This document shows positions 1 to 8,984 of a stretch of 64,000 nt of DNA, piece by piece (position 1 is the first letter of the stretch; each line of letters opens with the position of its first letter). Origin of the DNA: Psychrobium sp. MM17-31 (lineage in GTDB: Bacteria; Pseudomonadota; Gammaproteobacteria; Enterobacterales; Psychrobiaceae); contig NZ_JAKRGA010000001.1 in NCBI RefSeq assembly GCF_022347785.1, positions 620,001-684,000 of the forward strand, read 5' to 3'. The notes under the pieces are model-generated. The model was not told the DNA's origin. It ran no database searches and saw only the letters and a program-made list of their open reading frames with translations. The position numbers were made by a program, and so were the translations under genes.

Positions 1-310
1 TCACCAATAAAAACAATATGAGCAGAAGAGAAATATACCTTTTGATAGCTGTCATTCCATAGCTAGGGTGAAGATAATCAAGAGTTATCACCCTAATAAA
101 TCTAGCCAAGTGACGCAATAACTAATCTCAATAAAACATGCATATAAACTCTATTTTAATGAGCACGAAATAATCACTTACACCGAATTAATCAAAAGCC
201 CAATTACGATTAATTAATCTACTGGCTAATTTTTCTTCCCTCGTTATCATTTAATCGTGCGATTAATTAATCACACGATTAACTAGTTCCCATTTAATAG
301 CGAGTTGTTT
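1..310. other. Gene-free left edge with operator sequences
   Basis: No open reading frame with a believable start is visible here. The stretch is very AT-rich. It holds an 8-base inverted repeat (TAGGGTGA at 64-71 and TCACCCTA at 88-95) with no T-run, so it is not a clear terminator. It also holds the two palindromes described separately at 207-219 and 251-282. The promoter of the tetR-efflux operon must lie in this stretch. Confidence 0.6.
251..282. promoter_or_regulatory. Palindromic operator, probable TetR binding site
   Basis: A 32-base dyad pairs at 15 of 16 positions. The outer arms are TTAATCGTG (251-259) and CACGATTAA (274-282), and the centre is GATTAATTAATC (261-272). It ends 28 bases before the TetR start codon, where autorepressing TetR proteins normally bind. 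The same core with one flanking base, CGATTAATTAATC, recurs at 207-219, 53 bases upstream centre to centre. Binding by the adjacent TetR is inferred. Confidence 0.7.
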
Positions 311-958
311 ATGAGCACCTTAGGTCGTCCTGATAATAATGCTGGTGATGCCCGTCAATTATTGATTGATGCGGCGCGTGCCAAATTCATCCACAAAGCC
401 TATGACAAGGTTAGTATTCGCGAATTAGCTCAACACGCTGGCGTTAATTCGGCGATGATCAAATATTACTTCGTCAATAAAGAAGGCTTGTACAAGGCAA
501 TGATTACCGAAGTAACGGGACAGATCGTCGATAAAATCAATCAACATCTTAACGACAAGAACTTAGACAACTTACAAGACTTTTTTAAAAGCTTCTTCGA
601 CGTTATTAAAGAATCCCCCGATTTTCCGCTACTTATGCTGCGCGAAGTGATGCTCAATCAGGGGGTATGCCGCGACTATTTTCTTGAAAACCTCGGAACC
701 AAACATATCAAGGCCTTCGATGGTGTTTATAAACGCTTTAATGACGCCGGAAAACTGCGCCCTGGCATCGATCCCAAACTATTTAGACTATCGCTAATGA
801 GCCTCACGCTATATCCGTGGTACATCCGTGAGGTGGCGTTCATTATTGATGGTATCGAATATGACGAAGCTTTTTTACAGCGCCTCATCGATCACAACTG
901 TCTGCTATTACAAAACGGATTTTTTGTAACTGAGACTCCCCCACAAGATCCGATTTAG
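311..958 (+). CDS. TetR/AcrR-family transcriptional regulator
   Basis: This 215-residue protein is probably the local repressor of the efflux genes behind it. The N-terminal half has the TetR helix-turn-helix (about residues 15-60), with the family pattern VSIRELAQHAGVNSAMIKYYF followed by NKEGLY. The rest is an all-helical ligand-binding and dimerisation domain with no recognisable ligand. The ATG at 311 is preferred over a TTG two codons upstream because GAG at 302-304 sits at a suitable distance. Its stop lies 9 bases before the next start, so the three genes look like one operon. The palindrome at 251-282 suggests autoregulation. The inducing compound cannot be read from the sequence. Confidence 0.9.
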   Translation: MSTLGRPDNNAGDARQLLIDAARAKFIHKAYDKVSIRELAQHAGVNSAMIKYYFVNKEGLYKAMITEVTGQIVDKINQHLNDKNLDNLQDFFKSFFDVIKESPDFPLLMLREVMLNQGVCRDYFLENLGTKHIKAFDGVYKRFNDAGKLRPGIDPKLFRLSLMSLTLYPWYIREVAFIIDGIEYDEAFLQRLIDHNCLLLQNGFFVTETPPQDPI

Positions 959-967
959 GAGACAATC

Positions 968-2284
968 ATGCTTAACAAACTTTTTGGTCAAGGCAACCGC
1001 CGTTGGCTAGCGATTCTTCCTGCGCTAGGCATAGTAATTTTAGTACTATTGGTCAAGTTAAGACCTGCGCCAGCGCTTAAAGATAATGTCGCATCGACCC
1101 CTTTAGTAAGCACAACAGAGGCGAAAATAATTCCGCTCTCTATGGCGGTGAAAGGCTATGGCCGCGCTAAACCGAAAGAAACATGGCATGCGGTATCTGA
1201 AGTTTCTGGCCGCGTTACTTACCGTCACGACGATCTAAAAAAAGGTCGTCTATTACCCGCTGGCACTGTAGTACTGCGTATCGATCCTGTGGATTATCAA
1301 TTAAAACTGGCGCAAGCAAAGTCAGATCTCAATTCAGCTAAAGCCGATGCCGCGCGTATCGATCTTAACGAAGAAAAACAGAAACTATCCTTGGCATTTG
1401 AAAAGAATCGCCTAGCGATTTTAGAGAAAGAACTTAAACGCAAAAAGAACTTGTTGCGTAAAGGCTCTATCTCCCGTTCATCGGTGGACAAAGAGCAAAG
1501 CAATGTTCTAGCGCAACAAGAGAAAGTGCTTAATTTAGAAACCAACGTCAAATTGATCCCTAACGATATTGAAGTGGCACAGGCGCGTATTCAAGTGAAC
1601 GAGTCACGTGTTAAGGAAGCCGAGCGCAGACTAGAAAAAACCGTAGTAACACTGCCGTTTGATGCACGCATTACCCAAGTCGATGCAGCGCTGGATCAAG
1701 TGGTTAATCAGCAATCTATTTTGTTTAAAGCCAATCAAATCGGCACCATGGAAATCAATGCACAGTTCTCGATTGAAGATATGAAAGAGTTTCTTCGTCA
1801 GTCTATCGATAACGGCTTGACCAATGATAGCGGCTTACCTGATGTCAAACGCCTTGGCTTACAGGCCAGTATCACACTGTACTCTGGTGAAAGCAGCCAA
1901 CAATGGACAGGCAGCGTAACAGGAGTTTCTGACAGCATAGATCCACAAGGTAATACGGTAGGTATGATCGTGGAAGTAACGAATAATTGGAAAAACTTCG
2001 ATCCTATCAATAGCACGCCGGTGATGAGCGATATGTTCTTAGAGGTACAAATTATCTCGCCTGCACATCAAATTCTTGCGGTGCCAAGTAAAGCGATTCA
2101 CGGCAATAAAGTTTATGTTGTGCAAGACAATACGCTGCAAATAAAAGCGGTACAGGTGCTGTTTGAGAATCAAAGCATGAGCGCTATCGCCGCCAACAAA
2201 GGTATTAATCCAGGCGATGAAATTATTACCACAGACTTATTGCCCGCTATCGATGGCATGACAGTTAGAACACAACCGGAGTAA
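968..2284 (+). CDS. RND efflux periplasmic adaptor (HlyD/MFP family)
   Basis: This 438-residue membrane fusion protein would bridge the inner-membrane pump encoded next to an outer-membrane TolC-type channel. It has an N-terminal membrane anchor (residues 14-30), a first half-lipoyl segment (about 60-105), a long charged alpha-helical hairpin rich in Lys, Glu and Gln (about 110-215), then the second lipoyl half, a beta-barrel and a membrane-proximal domain. There is no lipobox, so it is anchored by the N-terminal helix. A GGAG ribosome site overlaps the end of the tetR gene. The pump gene starts 5 bases after its stop. No outer-membrane channel gene is in the window, so a channel encoded elsewhere would be needed. 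Confidence 0.92.
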   Translation: MLNKLFGQGNRRWLAILPALGIVILVLLVKLRPAPALKDNVASTPLVSTTEAKIIPLSMAVKGYGRAKPKETWHAVSEVSGRVTYRHDDLKKGRLLPAGTVVLRIDPVDYQLKLAQAKSDLNSAKADAARIDLNEEKQKLSLAFEKNRLAILEKELKRKKNLLRKGSISRSSVDKEQSNVLAQQEKVLNLETNVKLIPNDIEVAQARIQVNESRVKEAERRLEKTVVTLPFDARITQVDAALDQVVNQQSILFKANQIGTMEINAQFSIEDMKEFLRQSIDNGLTNDSGLPDVKRLGLQASITLYSGESSQQWTGSVTGVSDSIDPQGNTVGMIVEVTNNWKNFDPINSTPVMSDMFLEVQIISPAHQILAVPSKAIHGNKVYVVQDNTLQIKAVQVLFENQSMSAIAANKGINPGDEIITTDLLPAIDGMTVRTQPE

Positions 2285-2289
2285 CGCGC

Positions 2290-5200
2290 ATGATTGGCTT
2301 TTTTGCAAAGCATCCAACAGCCGCTAACCTGTTGATGCTCATTATAATTGTGGCGGGTATTACCAGCTTGCCCAACTTAAAACGCGAAACCTATCCTCAG
2401 ATAGATACCAATAAGATCCAAGCTTCTATTGTCTACCCAGGCGCAAGTACGCAAGATATTGAGCAAGCTTTGTGTATCCCAATGGAAGACGCGGTAGATG
2501 GCTTAAGCGATATTGAGAGAGTCAGCTGTGAAGCTCGTGAAGGTATAGCTAATCTCACTATCGATATCGTTGAAGGCGGGAATGTCCGTCAAGTGCTCAC
2601 CGATGTAAAAACCGAAATCGATGCCATCGATAGTTTTCCAGATCTCGCTGAAAAACCAGTGGTGCGAGAGCTAGGCCAAAATCAGCATCTAATTTCACTG
2701 GCGATTACCGCCGATATGCCCGATTTTGAACTTAAAGCCTACGCTGAAAGCATCAAGCGCAAGCTCAAGCGTGAGCCGGGTATTTCTATTGTTGATGTAA
2801 AGGGGTTTTCCGATCACCAGTTAAAAATCGAATTATCTCAATACAAGCTGCGCCAATATGGTCTCTCGCCCAATGATGTTGCTCGTCTAATTAAACGTCA
2901 AAACGTCAAATTACCCGGCGGTGATATCTCATCGAAAGATAAGACTATTTTAATTCGCTTTGATCAGCAGCAACTCGATGCTAAGTCTATCGGCGAGCTA
3001 GTGATCAAAAGCACCGCTTCTGGCGCGCAGCTAAAACTTAAAGAGCTTGCTCACATCAGCGAAGGCTTTGAATTAGATGAAGAAAAAATCCTGTTTGATG
3101 GTCAGCGCGCTGCCATTATCAATATTGAAAAAGCCAAAAGTCAGGACTCAATTAACTTAGTTGCAGTCGTCAATAAGTTCACCGAAAAAGAGCAAGCATT
3201 AGCCCCTGAAGGTGTAACCCTAACCCTCACCCAAGACAGTGCGAAAATTGTAAAAGATCGCCTAAGCATGCTACTTAACAACGGCTGGCAAGGTTTTGTC
3301 TTAGTGTTGGTTGTGATGTGGTTATTCTTCTCGATGCGCTATTCATTCTGGGTATCTATGGGTCTACCAGTATCCTTCCTTGGCGCCTTTGCCCTGATGT
3401 CATTAATGGGCGTGAGTATCAATATGATTTCCATGGTGGCGCTGCTAATGGCCATTGGTATCTTGATGGATGATGCAATAGTTATTGCCGAGAGTATTGC
3501 TGCTCATGTTGAGCGTGGCGGCAACATCAACGAAGGCGCAGTCGAAGGCGTACAACGTGTCGCTGGCGGTGTATTCTCGTCTTTCCTCACTACTTTTGTA
3601 GTGTTTGCTGGACTCGCCTTTATTAGTGGCGATATCGGTCAGGTGCTACGCGATATTCCACTGGTGCTGATTGCCACGATTTTTGTCAGTGTGATTGAAG
3701 CCTTCTTTATCTTGCCAAATCACCTGATTCATTCGCTACATCACGGTAAAAACAAGCCTGAAAAAGAGTACGCCATTAAGCAAAAGTTTAATGAGAAATT
3801 TCAATATTTCCGCTCAACTGTGTTGGTGAAATGGTGTGAGCTGGCCATTACACATCGCTATAAAACTGTCGGCGGTGTGTTTGCTATCTTCTTTGTGTCT
3901 GTCGCCTTGATGGCAGGTGGCCTATTAAAATTTAAAGCCTTTCCAAATATCGAAGGCGATACCGTTGAACTCAAGCTGCTATTACCACCGAGTACGCCGC
4001 TACACGAAACTGAGCGCGTGGTGGCGAAATATATCGCCCAACTTAACAAGGTCAACGAAGCGCTAACGCCGCTTCAACCTGAGCAACAGGCGCTAGTGCA
4101 ACACACAACTATTGAGTACAACCGCAACGCAGATGCCTATGAGCAAGGGGCTCACCTAGCAACGGTTCGCGTCGACTTGCTTACGGCTGAAACCCGTCGT
4201 ACTAAAATGGTGGACTTTATTGACGCTTGGCGTAGTGGCGTTAACGAAATTCCGGGGATTATCTCGGCATCGTTTGACGAACCTTCGGTAGGCCCAGCAG
4301 GCAAAGCCATCGACATTCGTCTGCACAGCGCCAATATTGAATCGTTATTTGCAGCGTCTGCCATTCTCAAGCCTGAAATCGCCAAGTTTGATGGTGTATC
4401 TAATACCATGGATGACTTGCGCTCAGGTAAAGAAGAGTGGGTGATTCAATTACACCCAGGTGCCCTATCACTTGGCGTGGATGGCACCGCGGTGATCAGC
4501 CAATTACGCGCAGCTTTCTTTGGTGAAAAAGCCGAAGAAGTGCAGCGTGGCAGCGATAATATCGAGATCTATGTCCAGCTCCAAAAACAGGATAAAACCT
4601 CGTTTGACGATCTCAAAAATTATCCAATTACCTTAAGTGATGGTAGCCAACGTCCATTGTCATCGCTGGCGCAATTTAGCCTGCAACGAGGCCTAACTCG
4701 TATTAATCGCATCGATGGCGAACGTACAGTTACCCTAACGGCTAGTGTCGATCCACTCAAGGCCAATACCACCGAGATTGTGGTACAACTGCAAAACACG
4801 GTCATTAAAGAGATTTTAGAAACTTACCCTGATATTTCAGTGACCTATGAAGGCGAAATTAAAAACGGCGCAGAAACAGGAAAATCGATGGCGCAGAAGT
4901 TTCTCTTTGGCTTAATTGGCGTGTTTATTATCTTAAGCTTCCAATTTAGAAGTTACTTCGAGCCAGTGATGGTCATGTTAGCCATTCCGCTAGCGCTAAT
5001 CGGCGTACTGTGGGGACACTTATTACTTGGCTATGACATGACAATGCCGTCGATGATTGGCTTTATCTCACTAGCAGGCATTGTGGTAAATGACTCCATC
5101 TTATTAGTCGCTTACATCAAAAAGCATCAAATAGAAGGCATGGACAAACACCTTGCTGCGGTATCGGCATCGAAAGAGCGCTTTAGAGCTATCTTTATCA

Positions 5201-5403
5201 CATCAGCAACCACCATTGCAGGCACGGTGCCACTGCTGTTTGAGACTAGTCTCCAAGCTCAAGTTGTACAGCCACTTATCGTGAGTATTATCTTTGGTAT
5301 GTCAGTATCGACGCTATTGATCCTTATCGTGCTACCGACTATTTACGTGCTACTGGAAGACTTTGGTTTAACCTCTAAGCACCATTTAGAGGATAGCCAT
5401 TAA
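2290..5403 (+). CDS. RND efflux transporter permease (AcrB/HAE1-like)
   Basis: The 1037-residue length is typical for an AcrB-type proton-driven exporter of the inner membrane. It starts with a membrane helix after IGFFAKHPTAANL, has a large periplasmic loop, the central helix cluster near residues 335-480, a second periplasmic loop, and a closing helix cluster near 870-1025. The proton-relay motif GILMDDAIVIAES is present with both aspartates in transmembrane helix 4. It follows its adaptor by 5 bases with the ribosome site GGAG. Substrate cannot be told; drugs, bile salts or envelope lipids are possible. Repression by the upstream TetR is inferred. Confidence 0.95.
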   Translation: MIGFFAKHPTAANLLMLIIIVAGITSLPNLKRETYPQIDTNKIQASIVYPGASTQDIEQALCIPMEDAVDGLSDIERVSCEAREGIANLTIDIVEGGNVRQVLTDVKTEIDAIDSFPDLAEKPVVRELGQNQHLISLAITADMPDFELKAYAESIKRKLKREPGISIVDVKGFSDHQLKIELSQYKLRQYGLSPNDVARLIKRQNVKLPGGDISSKDKTILIRFDQQQLDAKSIGELVIKSTASGAQLKLKELAHISEGFELDEEKILFDGQRAAIINIEKAKSQDSINLVAVVNKFTEKEQALAPEGVTLTLTQDSAKIVKDRLSMLLNNGWQGFVLVLVVMWLFFSMRYSFWVSMGLPVSFLGAFALMSLMGVSINMISMVALLMAIGILMDDAIVIAESIAAHVERGGNINEGAVEGVQRVAGGVFSSFLTTFVVFAGLAFISGDIGQVLRDIPLVLIATIFVSVIEAFFILPNHLIHSLHHGKNKPEKEYAIKQKFNEKFQYFRSTVLVKWCELAITHRYKTVGGVFAIFFVSVALMAGGLLKFKAFPNIEGDTVELKLLLPPSTPLHETERVVAKYIAQLNKVNEALTPLQPEQQALVQHTTIEYNRNADAYEQGAHLATVRVDLLTAETRRTKMVDFIDAWRSGVNEIPGIISASFDEPSVGPAGKAIDIRLHSANIESLFAASAILKPEIAKFDGVSNTMDDLRSGKEEWVIQLHPGALSLGVDGTAVISQLRAAFFGEKAEEVQRGSDNIEIYVQLQKQDKTSFDDLKNYPITLSDGSQRPLSSLAQFSLQRGLTRINRIDGERTVTLTASVDPLKANTTEIVVQLQNTVIKEILETYPDISVTYEGEIKNGAETGKSMAQKFLFGLIGVFIILSFQFRSYFEPVMVMLAIPLALIGVLWGHLLLGYDMTMPSMIGFISLAGIVVNDSILLVAYIKKHQIEGMDKHLAAVSASKERFRAIFITSATTIAGTVPLLFETSLQAQVVQPLIVSIIFGMSVSTLLILIVLPTIYVLLEDFGLTSKHHLEDSH

Positions 5404-5417
5404 CTATCAATCTAAAT

Positions 5418-5453
5418 CGTCATGTTAACGCATCTATTCACGTTAACATGACG
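5418..5453. repeat. Perfect inverted repeat between convergent genes
   Basis: CGTCATGTTAACG (5418-5430) is matched exactly by CGTTAACATGACG (5441-5453) around a 10-base loop. It lies in the 57-base gap between the convergent RND pump and isochorismatase-like genes, where a shared terminator would be expected. No run of T follows on either strand, so it may block transcription or protect RNA ends without being a classic Rho-independent terminator. Confidence 0.55.
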
Positions 5454-5460
5454 TCATTTA

Positions 5461-6024
5461 TTACCAGGCTAATGTCAGTAGGTTATCTGTAGTATCAACA
5501 TTACAATAACCAAAACTCAGCGCCGCCATAAAGGCATTATGCACTTGCTCAGCTGGCACAACCTGACCATTAAATTCTAAATCCAGTGTTGCACAGGCAT
5601 CATGCGCGACGTGACACTCAAAACCAAAATCAACAGCAGCACGCACACCTGCATCAACACACATGTGGCTCATCGCCCCCACAATTACTAGTTTTTCAAC
5701 CTTCAACTCATCTAAAATTTGCTTGAGGTTAGTATCGCGAAAGCTATTAATTTGTGATTTCAAAACCACAGGCTCGTTATCAAGCGCAGCGACGCTTTGA
5801 TGAATATGAGCACCCGTTGAATTTGGCAGAAAAAACGGCGCTTCATCGGTTGGAAATTCATGGCGAACATGAACAACAGGCAGTCCCTGTTCACGAAATT
5901 TTGCGAATAATTTAGCAGCATTTTCCGATGCTTGTTCGGTGCCCGATAATGGCCATTTAGCGCCATCGAATGTTGAGTAGTAATCGTTTTGTAAATCGAT
6001 AAGTAATAATGCAGTGTTAGACAT
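5461..6024 (-). CDS. Cysteine hydrolase, isochorismatase family
   Basis: This 187-residue protein has the isochorismatase fold. The expected catalytic triad is visible: Asp10 in LLIDLQNDY, Lys89 in VVLKSQINSF, and Cys122 in SHMCVDAGVRAA. Family members hydrolyse amides such as nicotinamide or ureidoacrylate, or act on isochorismate; the substrate here is unknown. The protein lacks a signal peptide and should be cytosolic. It is divergent from a GlxA-type AraC regulator across about 100 bases, a pairing that suggests the regulator controls it. Confidence 0.88.
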   Translation of the reverse strand: MSNTALLLIDLQNDYYSTFDGAKWPLSGTEQASENAAKLFAKFREQGLPVVHVRHEFPTDEAPFFLPNSTGAHIHQSVAALDNEPVVLKSQINSFRDTNLKQILDELKVEKLVIVGAMSHMCVDAGVRAAVDFGFECHVAHDACATLDLEFNGQVVPAEQVHNAFMAALSFGYCNVDTTDNLLTLAW

Positions 6025-6091
6025 AATAAGCTCTCGTTATTGTTTCAGTGATTTGATGAGGCTATTATGCAAAATACTCTTTTCTCGTGCC

Positions 6092-6109
6092 TATGGCGTA
6101 ACTGCCATA
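6092..6109. promoter_or_regulatory. Candidate operator between divergent hydrolase and AraC regulator
   Basis: TATGGC (6092-6097) and GCCATA (6104-6109) form a perfect 6-base dyad with a 6-base spacer. It lies 14 bases before the regulator start codon in the shared divergent region, where an autoregulatory site could act on both genes. Assignment to the neighbouring AraC-type protein is inference from position. Confidence 0.4.
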
Positions 6110-6122
6110 AAACAGTTCAAAA

Positions 6123-7046
6123 ATGACAAATCGAATTTCCATTGTAATAATTGATTACCCGCATGCCATGCAAAGTGCTGTTCAAGGACTAAAAGAGCTC
6201 TTTATGATGGCCAATAATATTACGAGTAATCATCAATTCGACGCCCAGTTTGCAGTGAGTATTGCGACACCAGATGAGATAACTTCAACTCAAGACACAG
6301 GTGATGTCATCATATTGCCACCAGCTATTAGCGGTGACTATTACAAAACGCCAACGGCATCGCTATTAAGCTATCTCACCACTGCCCATCAACAGGGCAG
6401 TATTTTGTGCTCCGCCTGTGCTGGCGCGTTCATCTTAGCCAATACCAGACTGTTAGATCACCGCGCTGCCACCACTCACTGGCAACTTGCTGACGATTTT
6501 ACTGAGCAATTTCACACGGTAAATTTAACCATTGAGAGCTTATTGATTAACGACGGCGATGTCATTACCGCAGGCGGCATTATGTCATGGATTGATCTCG
6601 GGCTAGAGCTGGTTGCTCAATTTACCCGGCCACAAATCATGCGCGCGTTAGGCAAGTTCTTGATTGTCGATACTGGCAAACGAGAGCAGCGTTACTACGG
6701 CAGTTTTACGCCAAGGTTTAATCACGGCAATACCTCCATTTTGCAAGTTCAGCACTATATTCAAAAACATTTTGACGAGCCATTGTGCATTAAAAAACTA
6801 GCCGAGTTAGCTCACATGAGTGAACGCACATTCTTACGGCAATTTAGCAGTGCCACCCATTTTAAACCGGTGCAATATATTCAGCGTATTCGCGTTCAAA
6901 AAGCCTGTGATTTGCTCGAATCGACAACGCAAAGCTTCGAACATATCGCACTTGGTCTTGGCTATGAAGATGCCAATAGCTTTCGCAAAGTATTTATTAA
7001 AACGATGGGATTAAGTCCATCGGCATTTAGAGCAAGATTCGTCTAA
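6123..7046 (+). CDS. GlxA-family transcriptional regulator (DJ-1/PfpI plus AraC domains)
   Basis: This 307-residue regulator has an N-terminal DJ-1/PfpI-like domain (about residues 1-185), which includes a nucleophile-elbow-like segment SACAGAFILA and TTHWQL. A C-terminal AraC double helix-turn-helix follows (about 212-305), with LAELAHMSERTFLRQF and the typical second motif in GLGYEDANSFRKVF. Proteins with this layout sense small metabolites and usually activate nearby catabolic genes. It is divergent from the isochorismatase-like hydrolase, which is its likely target. The effector is unknown. The short dyad at 6092-6109 may be its binding site. Confidence 0.9.
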   Translation: MTNRISIVIIDYPHAMQSAVQGLKELFMMANNITSNHQFDAQFAVSIATPDEITSTQDTGDVIILPPAISGDYYKTPTASLLSYLTTAHQQGSILCSACAGAFILANTRLLDHRAATTHWQLADDFTEQFHTVNLTIESLLINDGDVITAGGIMSWIDLGLELVAQFTRPQIMRALGKFLIVDTGKREQRYYGSFTPRFNHGNTSILQVQHYIQKHFDEPLCIKKLAELAHMSERTFLRQFSSATHFKPVQYIQRIRVQKACDLLESTTQSFEHIALGLGYEDANSFRKVFIKTMGLSPSAFRARFV

Positions 7047-7068
7047 CGGCAATGCCATTTTATGTTTT

Positions 7069-7842
7069 TCAAGCATCGCTAAACACTGATGTAAAGGATT
7101 GCTGTTCTAGAACCGTTTTAAAATGATGATGACATTCTTTAGCTAACTTCTCGTGCAAGAAACTCCCCATGCTAATGCGCTTAACCCCAAGCGCCGATAA
7201 GGTTTCAAAGTCTACTAATTGCGGCATGCACATCACGTTGATGGGTAATGAAGTACTGGCAACACATGCTGAGATATCACTTTGCTCGGTGATACAGGGA
7301 ATGAAAATACCATTAGCACCCGCCGCCTGATAACGCACTAGTCGAGACAGTGTTTCTTCGAGTGCATTATCAAGATTGAGTAAAAAGGGATCGGTACGGA
7401 CATTAATAAAGACATCAACGCCCTGCTCTTTTAACAGCATACTAATGTGCTCAAGGCGCTGCGCAAACAGCTCACTGTCCACTAGGCTTCGCGTATTAGT
7501 GCTATGAGTAACAACGCTATCTTCGATATTAACGCCCACTACGCCAAGCTCGACCAAGGTTTTGATGTGCTGCACAACCACCAACGGATTTTCGCTAAAT
7601 CCCGCTTCGATATCGACACTTAATGGTAATGATGTGTTATTCGCGATGCGCTCGACCATAAATCGCAAAGTAGCAAAGTCCATTGCTTCGCCATCTTGAT
7701 AACCTAAGCTCGTGGCTATAGCAGCGCTTGAGGTGCCAATGGCTTTAAAGCCTAATGCCTGTGCTTGCTTTGCGCTGGTAACATCCCACACATTACAAAG
7801 TAATAAGGCATCATCTTGTTGGTGTAATTGCTTGAAGTTCAT
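7069..7842 (-). CDS. Isocitrate lyase/PEP mutase superfamily protein
   Basis: This 257-residue TIM-barrel protein belongs to the PEP mutase/isocitrate lyase superfamily. The metal-binding segment SVDIEAGF (residues 75-82) and GVNIEDS (103-109) match the superfamily. The KKCGH catalytic motif of true isocitrate lyases is absent. Relatives include oxaloacetate decarboxylases, 2-methylisocitrate lyases and carboxyphosphonoenolpyruvate enzymes, and the reaction here cannot be assigned. It is convergent with the AraC-type regulator, 22 bases away, and has no obvious operon partner. Confidence 0.85.
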   Translation of the reverse strand: MNFKQLHQQDDALLLCNVWDVTSAKQAQALGFKAIGTSSAAIATSLGYQDGEAMDFATLRFMVERIANNTSLPLSVDIEAGFSENPLVVVQHIKTLVELGVVGVNIEDSVVTHSTNTRSLVDSELFAQRLEHISMLLKEQGVDVFINVRTDPFLLNLDNALEETLSRLVRYQAAGANGIFIPCITEQSDISACVASTSLPINVMCMPQLVDFETLSALGVKRISMGSFLHEKLAKECHHHFKTVLEQQSFTSVFSDA

Positions 7843-7920
7843 AATATTCTCCCGTTATTGATAACTGGAGAATATCGATTTAAATGAGGTGCCAGCTACC
7901 GAAAACTGGACGAGCATTTT

Positions 7921-8592
7921 TTATTGTTCAAGTGCCATGGCTAAGTTTTTCATCTTTTGCTCAGCAATGTACGATTGAAGCTTGACCGCTAATCCGTAGA
8001 TTACGCATATTCCAGCAACGGATGCCGCTGTACCAAAGTGCTCCATGTCGCCCATCACGGCTCCCATTGAAATAAAACCAATTAATATCATAAAAAATCC
8101 CAGCATCAGTCCACTATTACCTAATACCCTGAACACCTGCTGTGATTGCCGGCATATTTTAAGATCGTAGTCATCACTAGCGTTGATTAGCATCCCAAAG
8201 GCCGTTTTTACCTGACGATAAGATGTTGCCCCACAAGTAAAAATGAGCGCAGGCGGAATAACGAGTAAAAAGCTTGGTACATCAATGAATACATAGATAC
8301 TCGACGCCATTGCCATCGCCATTAATACCATCGATAGAAAGAAAAGCATTGCAAAAATAAACATAATCACACTCCCTTGAGTTTTAAACATAAACGCAGA
8401 GCCACTTAACAGTGCTTGGCGGATATACCATAGGTTGGCACTAAACGCGCCCTGCTGTTGTAACTTGACGGAAAAAGCTTCTTCGAGATCGCCGAGTACT
8501 GGCTCTTTAATCTCAGACGGAAGCGCCCATGACAGGAAACCGCACGCGAATACTGGTGGACGAATATAAGTAGATTTGGATTCATTACTCAT
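7921..8592 (-). CDS. Permease-prefix-domain membrane protein paired with PadR
   Basis: The N-terminal third (about residues 8-60, with LPSEIKEPVLGDLEEAF and NLWYIRQALLSG) resembles the small prefix domain that precedes MacB/FtsX-like permeases in some bacteria. Here the permease is missing. Instead four hydrophobic segments follow, at about 65-90, 92-115, 155-175 and 180-200. The protein is about 223 residues long. The ATG at 8592 is chosen over an upstream in-frame start because it gives an 8-base overlap with the PadR gene, typical of translational coupling. Function is unknown; the partnership suggests a PadR-controlled envelope response. Confidence 0.75.
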   Translation of the reverse strand: MSNESKSTYIRPPVFACGFLSWALPSEIKEPVLGDLEEAFSVKLQQQGAFSANLWYIRQALLSGSAFMFKTQGSVIMFIFAMLFFLSMVLMAMAMASSIYVFIDVPSFLLVIPPALIFTCGATSYRQVKTAFGMLINASDDYDLKICRQSQQVFRVLGNSGLMLGFFMILIGFISMGAVMGDMEHFGTAASVAGICVIYGLAVKLQSYIAEQKMKNLAMALEQ

Positions 8593-8926
8593 AACTGTGC
8601 CCCGCCTGTAGCGCCACATCTTGCCACATCACTTGTAATGCCTGCTTAGAGCGCTTTAGCGCATGTTCGCCGAGAGCTGAAACTCGAAAGTACTTTTTAG
8701 CGCGGCCACCACGTTCACTTGTCGCCTCTCCCATTTTACTGGTAACAAAGCCTTTCTTTTCTAGCCTATCGAGTGTGGTATAAAGCGCTCCTATAGTGAC
8801 ATCCCGCTCGATTTTATCGGCGAGCAACTGACGGATAGTGGTGCCATACGCTTCATCGCCCAATTTAAGAATCGACAGCAGTAAAAACTGTTCGAATTCT
8901 CCTAAAAACTTATCTTTAGTTGTCAT
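8585..8926 (-). CDS. PadR-family transcriptional regulator
   Basis: This 113-residue winged-helix protein fits the PadR family. It has FLLLSILKLGDEAYGTTIRQLL at residues 13-34, then GALYTTLDRLEKKGFV (about 46-61) and the wing with RAKKYFRVSALG. Only one C-terminal helix follows, so it is a short PadR-s2 type. Such repressors often sit in front of membrane proteins or ABC transporters. Its stop overlaps the start of the membrane-protein gene by 8 bases. Two matching TCTA..TAGA palindromes lie just upstream, which suggests autorepression. The inducer is unknown. Confidence 0.9.
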   Translation of the reverse strand: MTTKDKFLGEFEQFLLLSILKLGDEAYGTTIRQLLADKIERDVTIGALYTTLDRLEKKGFVTSKMGEATSERGGRAKKYFRVSALGEHALKRSKQALQVMWQDVALQAGHSYE

Positions 8927-8943
8927 TATCCTCTCCCTTTACA

Positions 8944-8956
8944 TCTACAATGTAGA
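8944..8956. promoter_or_regulatory. PadR-type operator, proximal
   Basis: TCTACA-A-TGTAGA is a perfect 6-base dyad around one central base, 18 bases before the padR start codon. A possible -35 element (TTGACT, minus strand, 8970-8975) lies upstream, so this dyad would overlap the -10 region. A second related site lies 41 bases away at 8985-8997, about four helical turns. Binding by PadR is inferred from position and symmetry. Confidence 0.6.
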
Positions 8957-8984
8957 AGATATAAAAAGAAGTCAAGAAATATAT

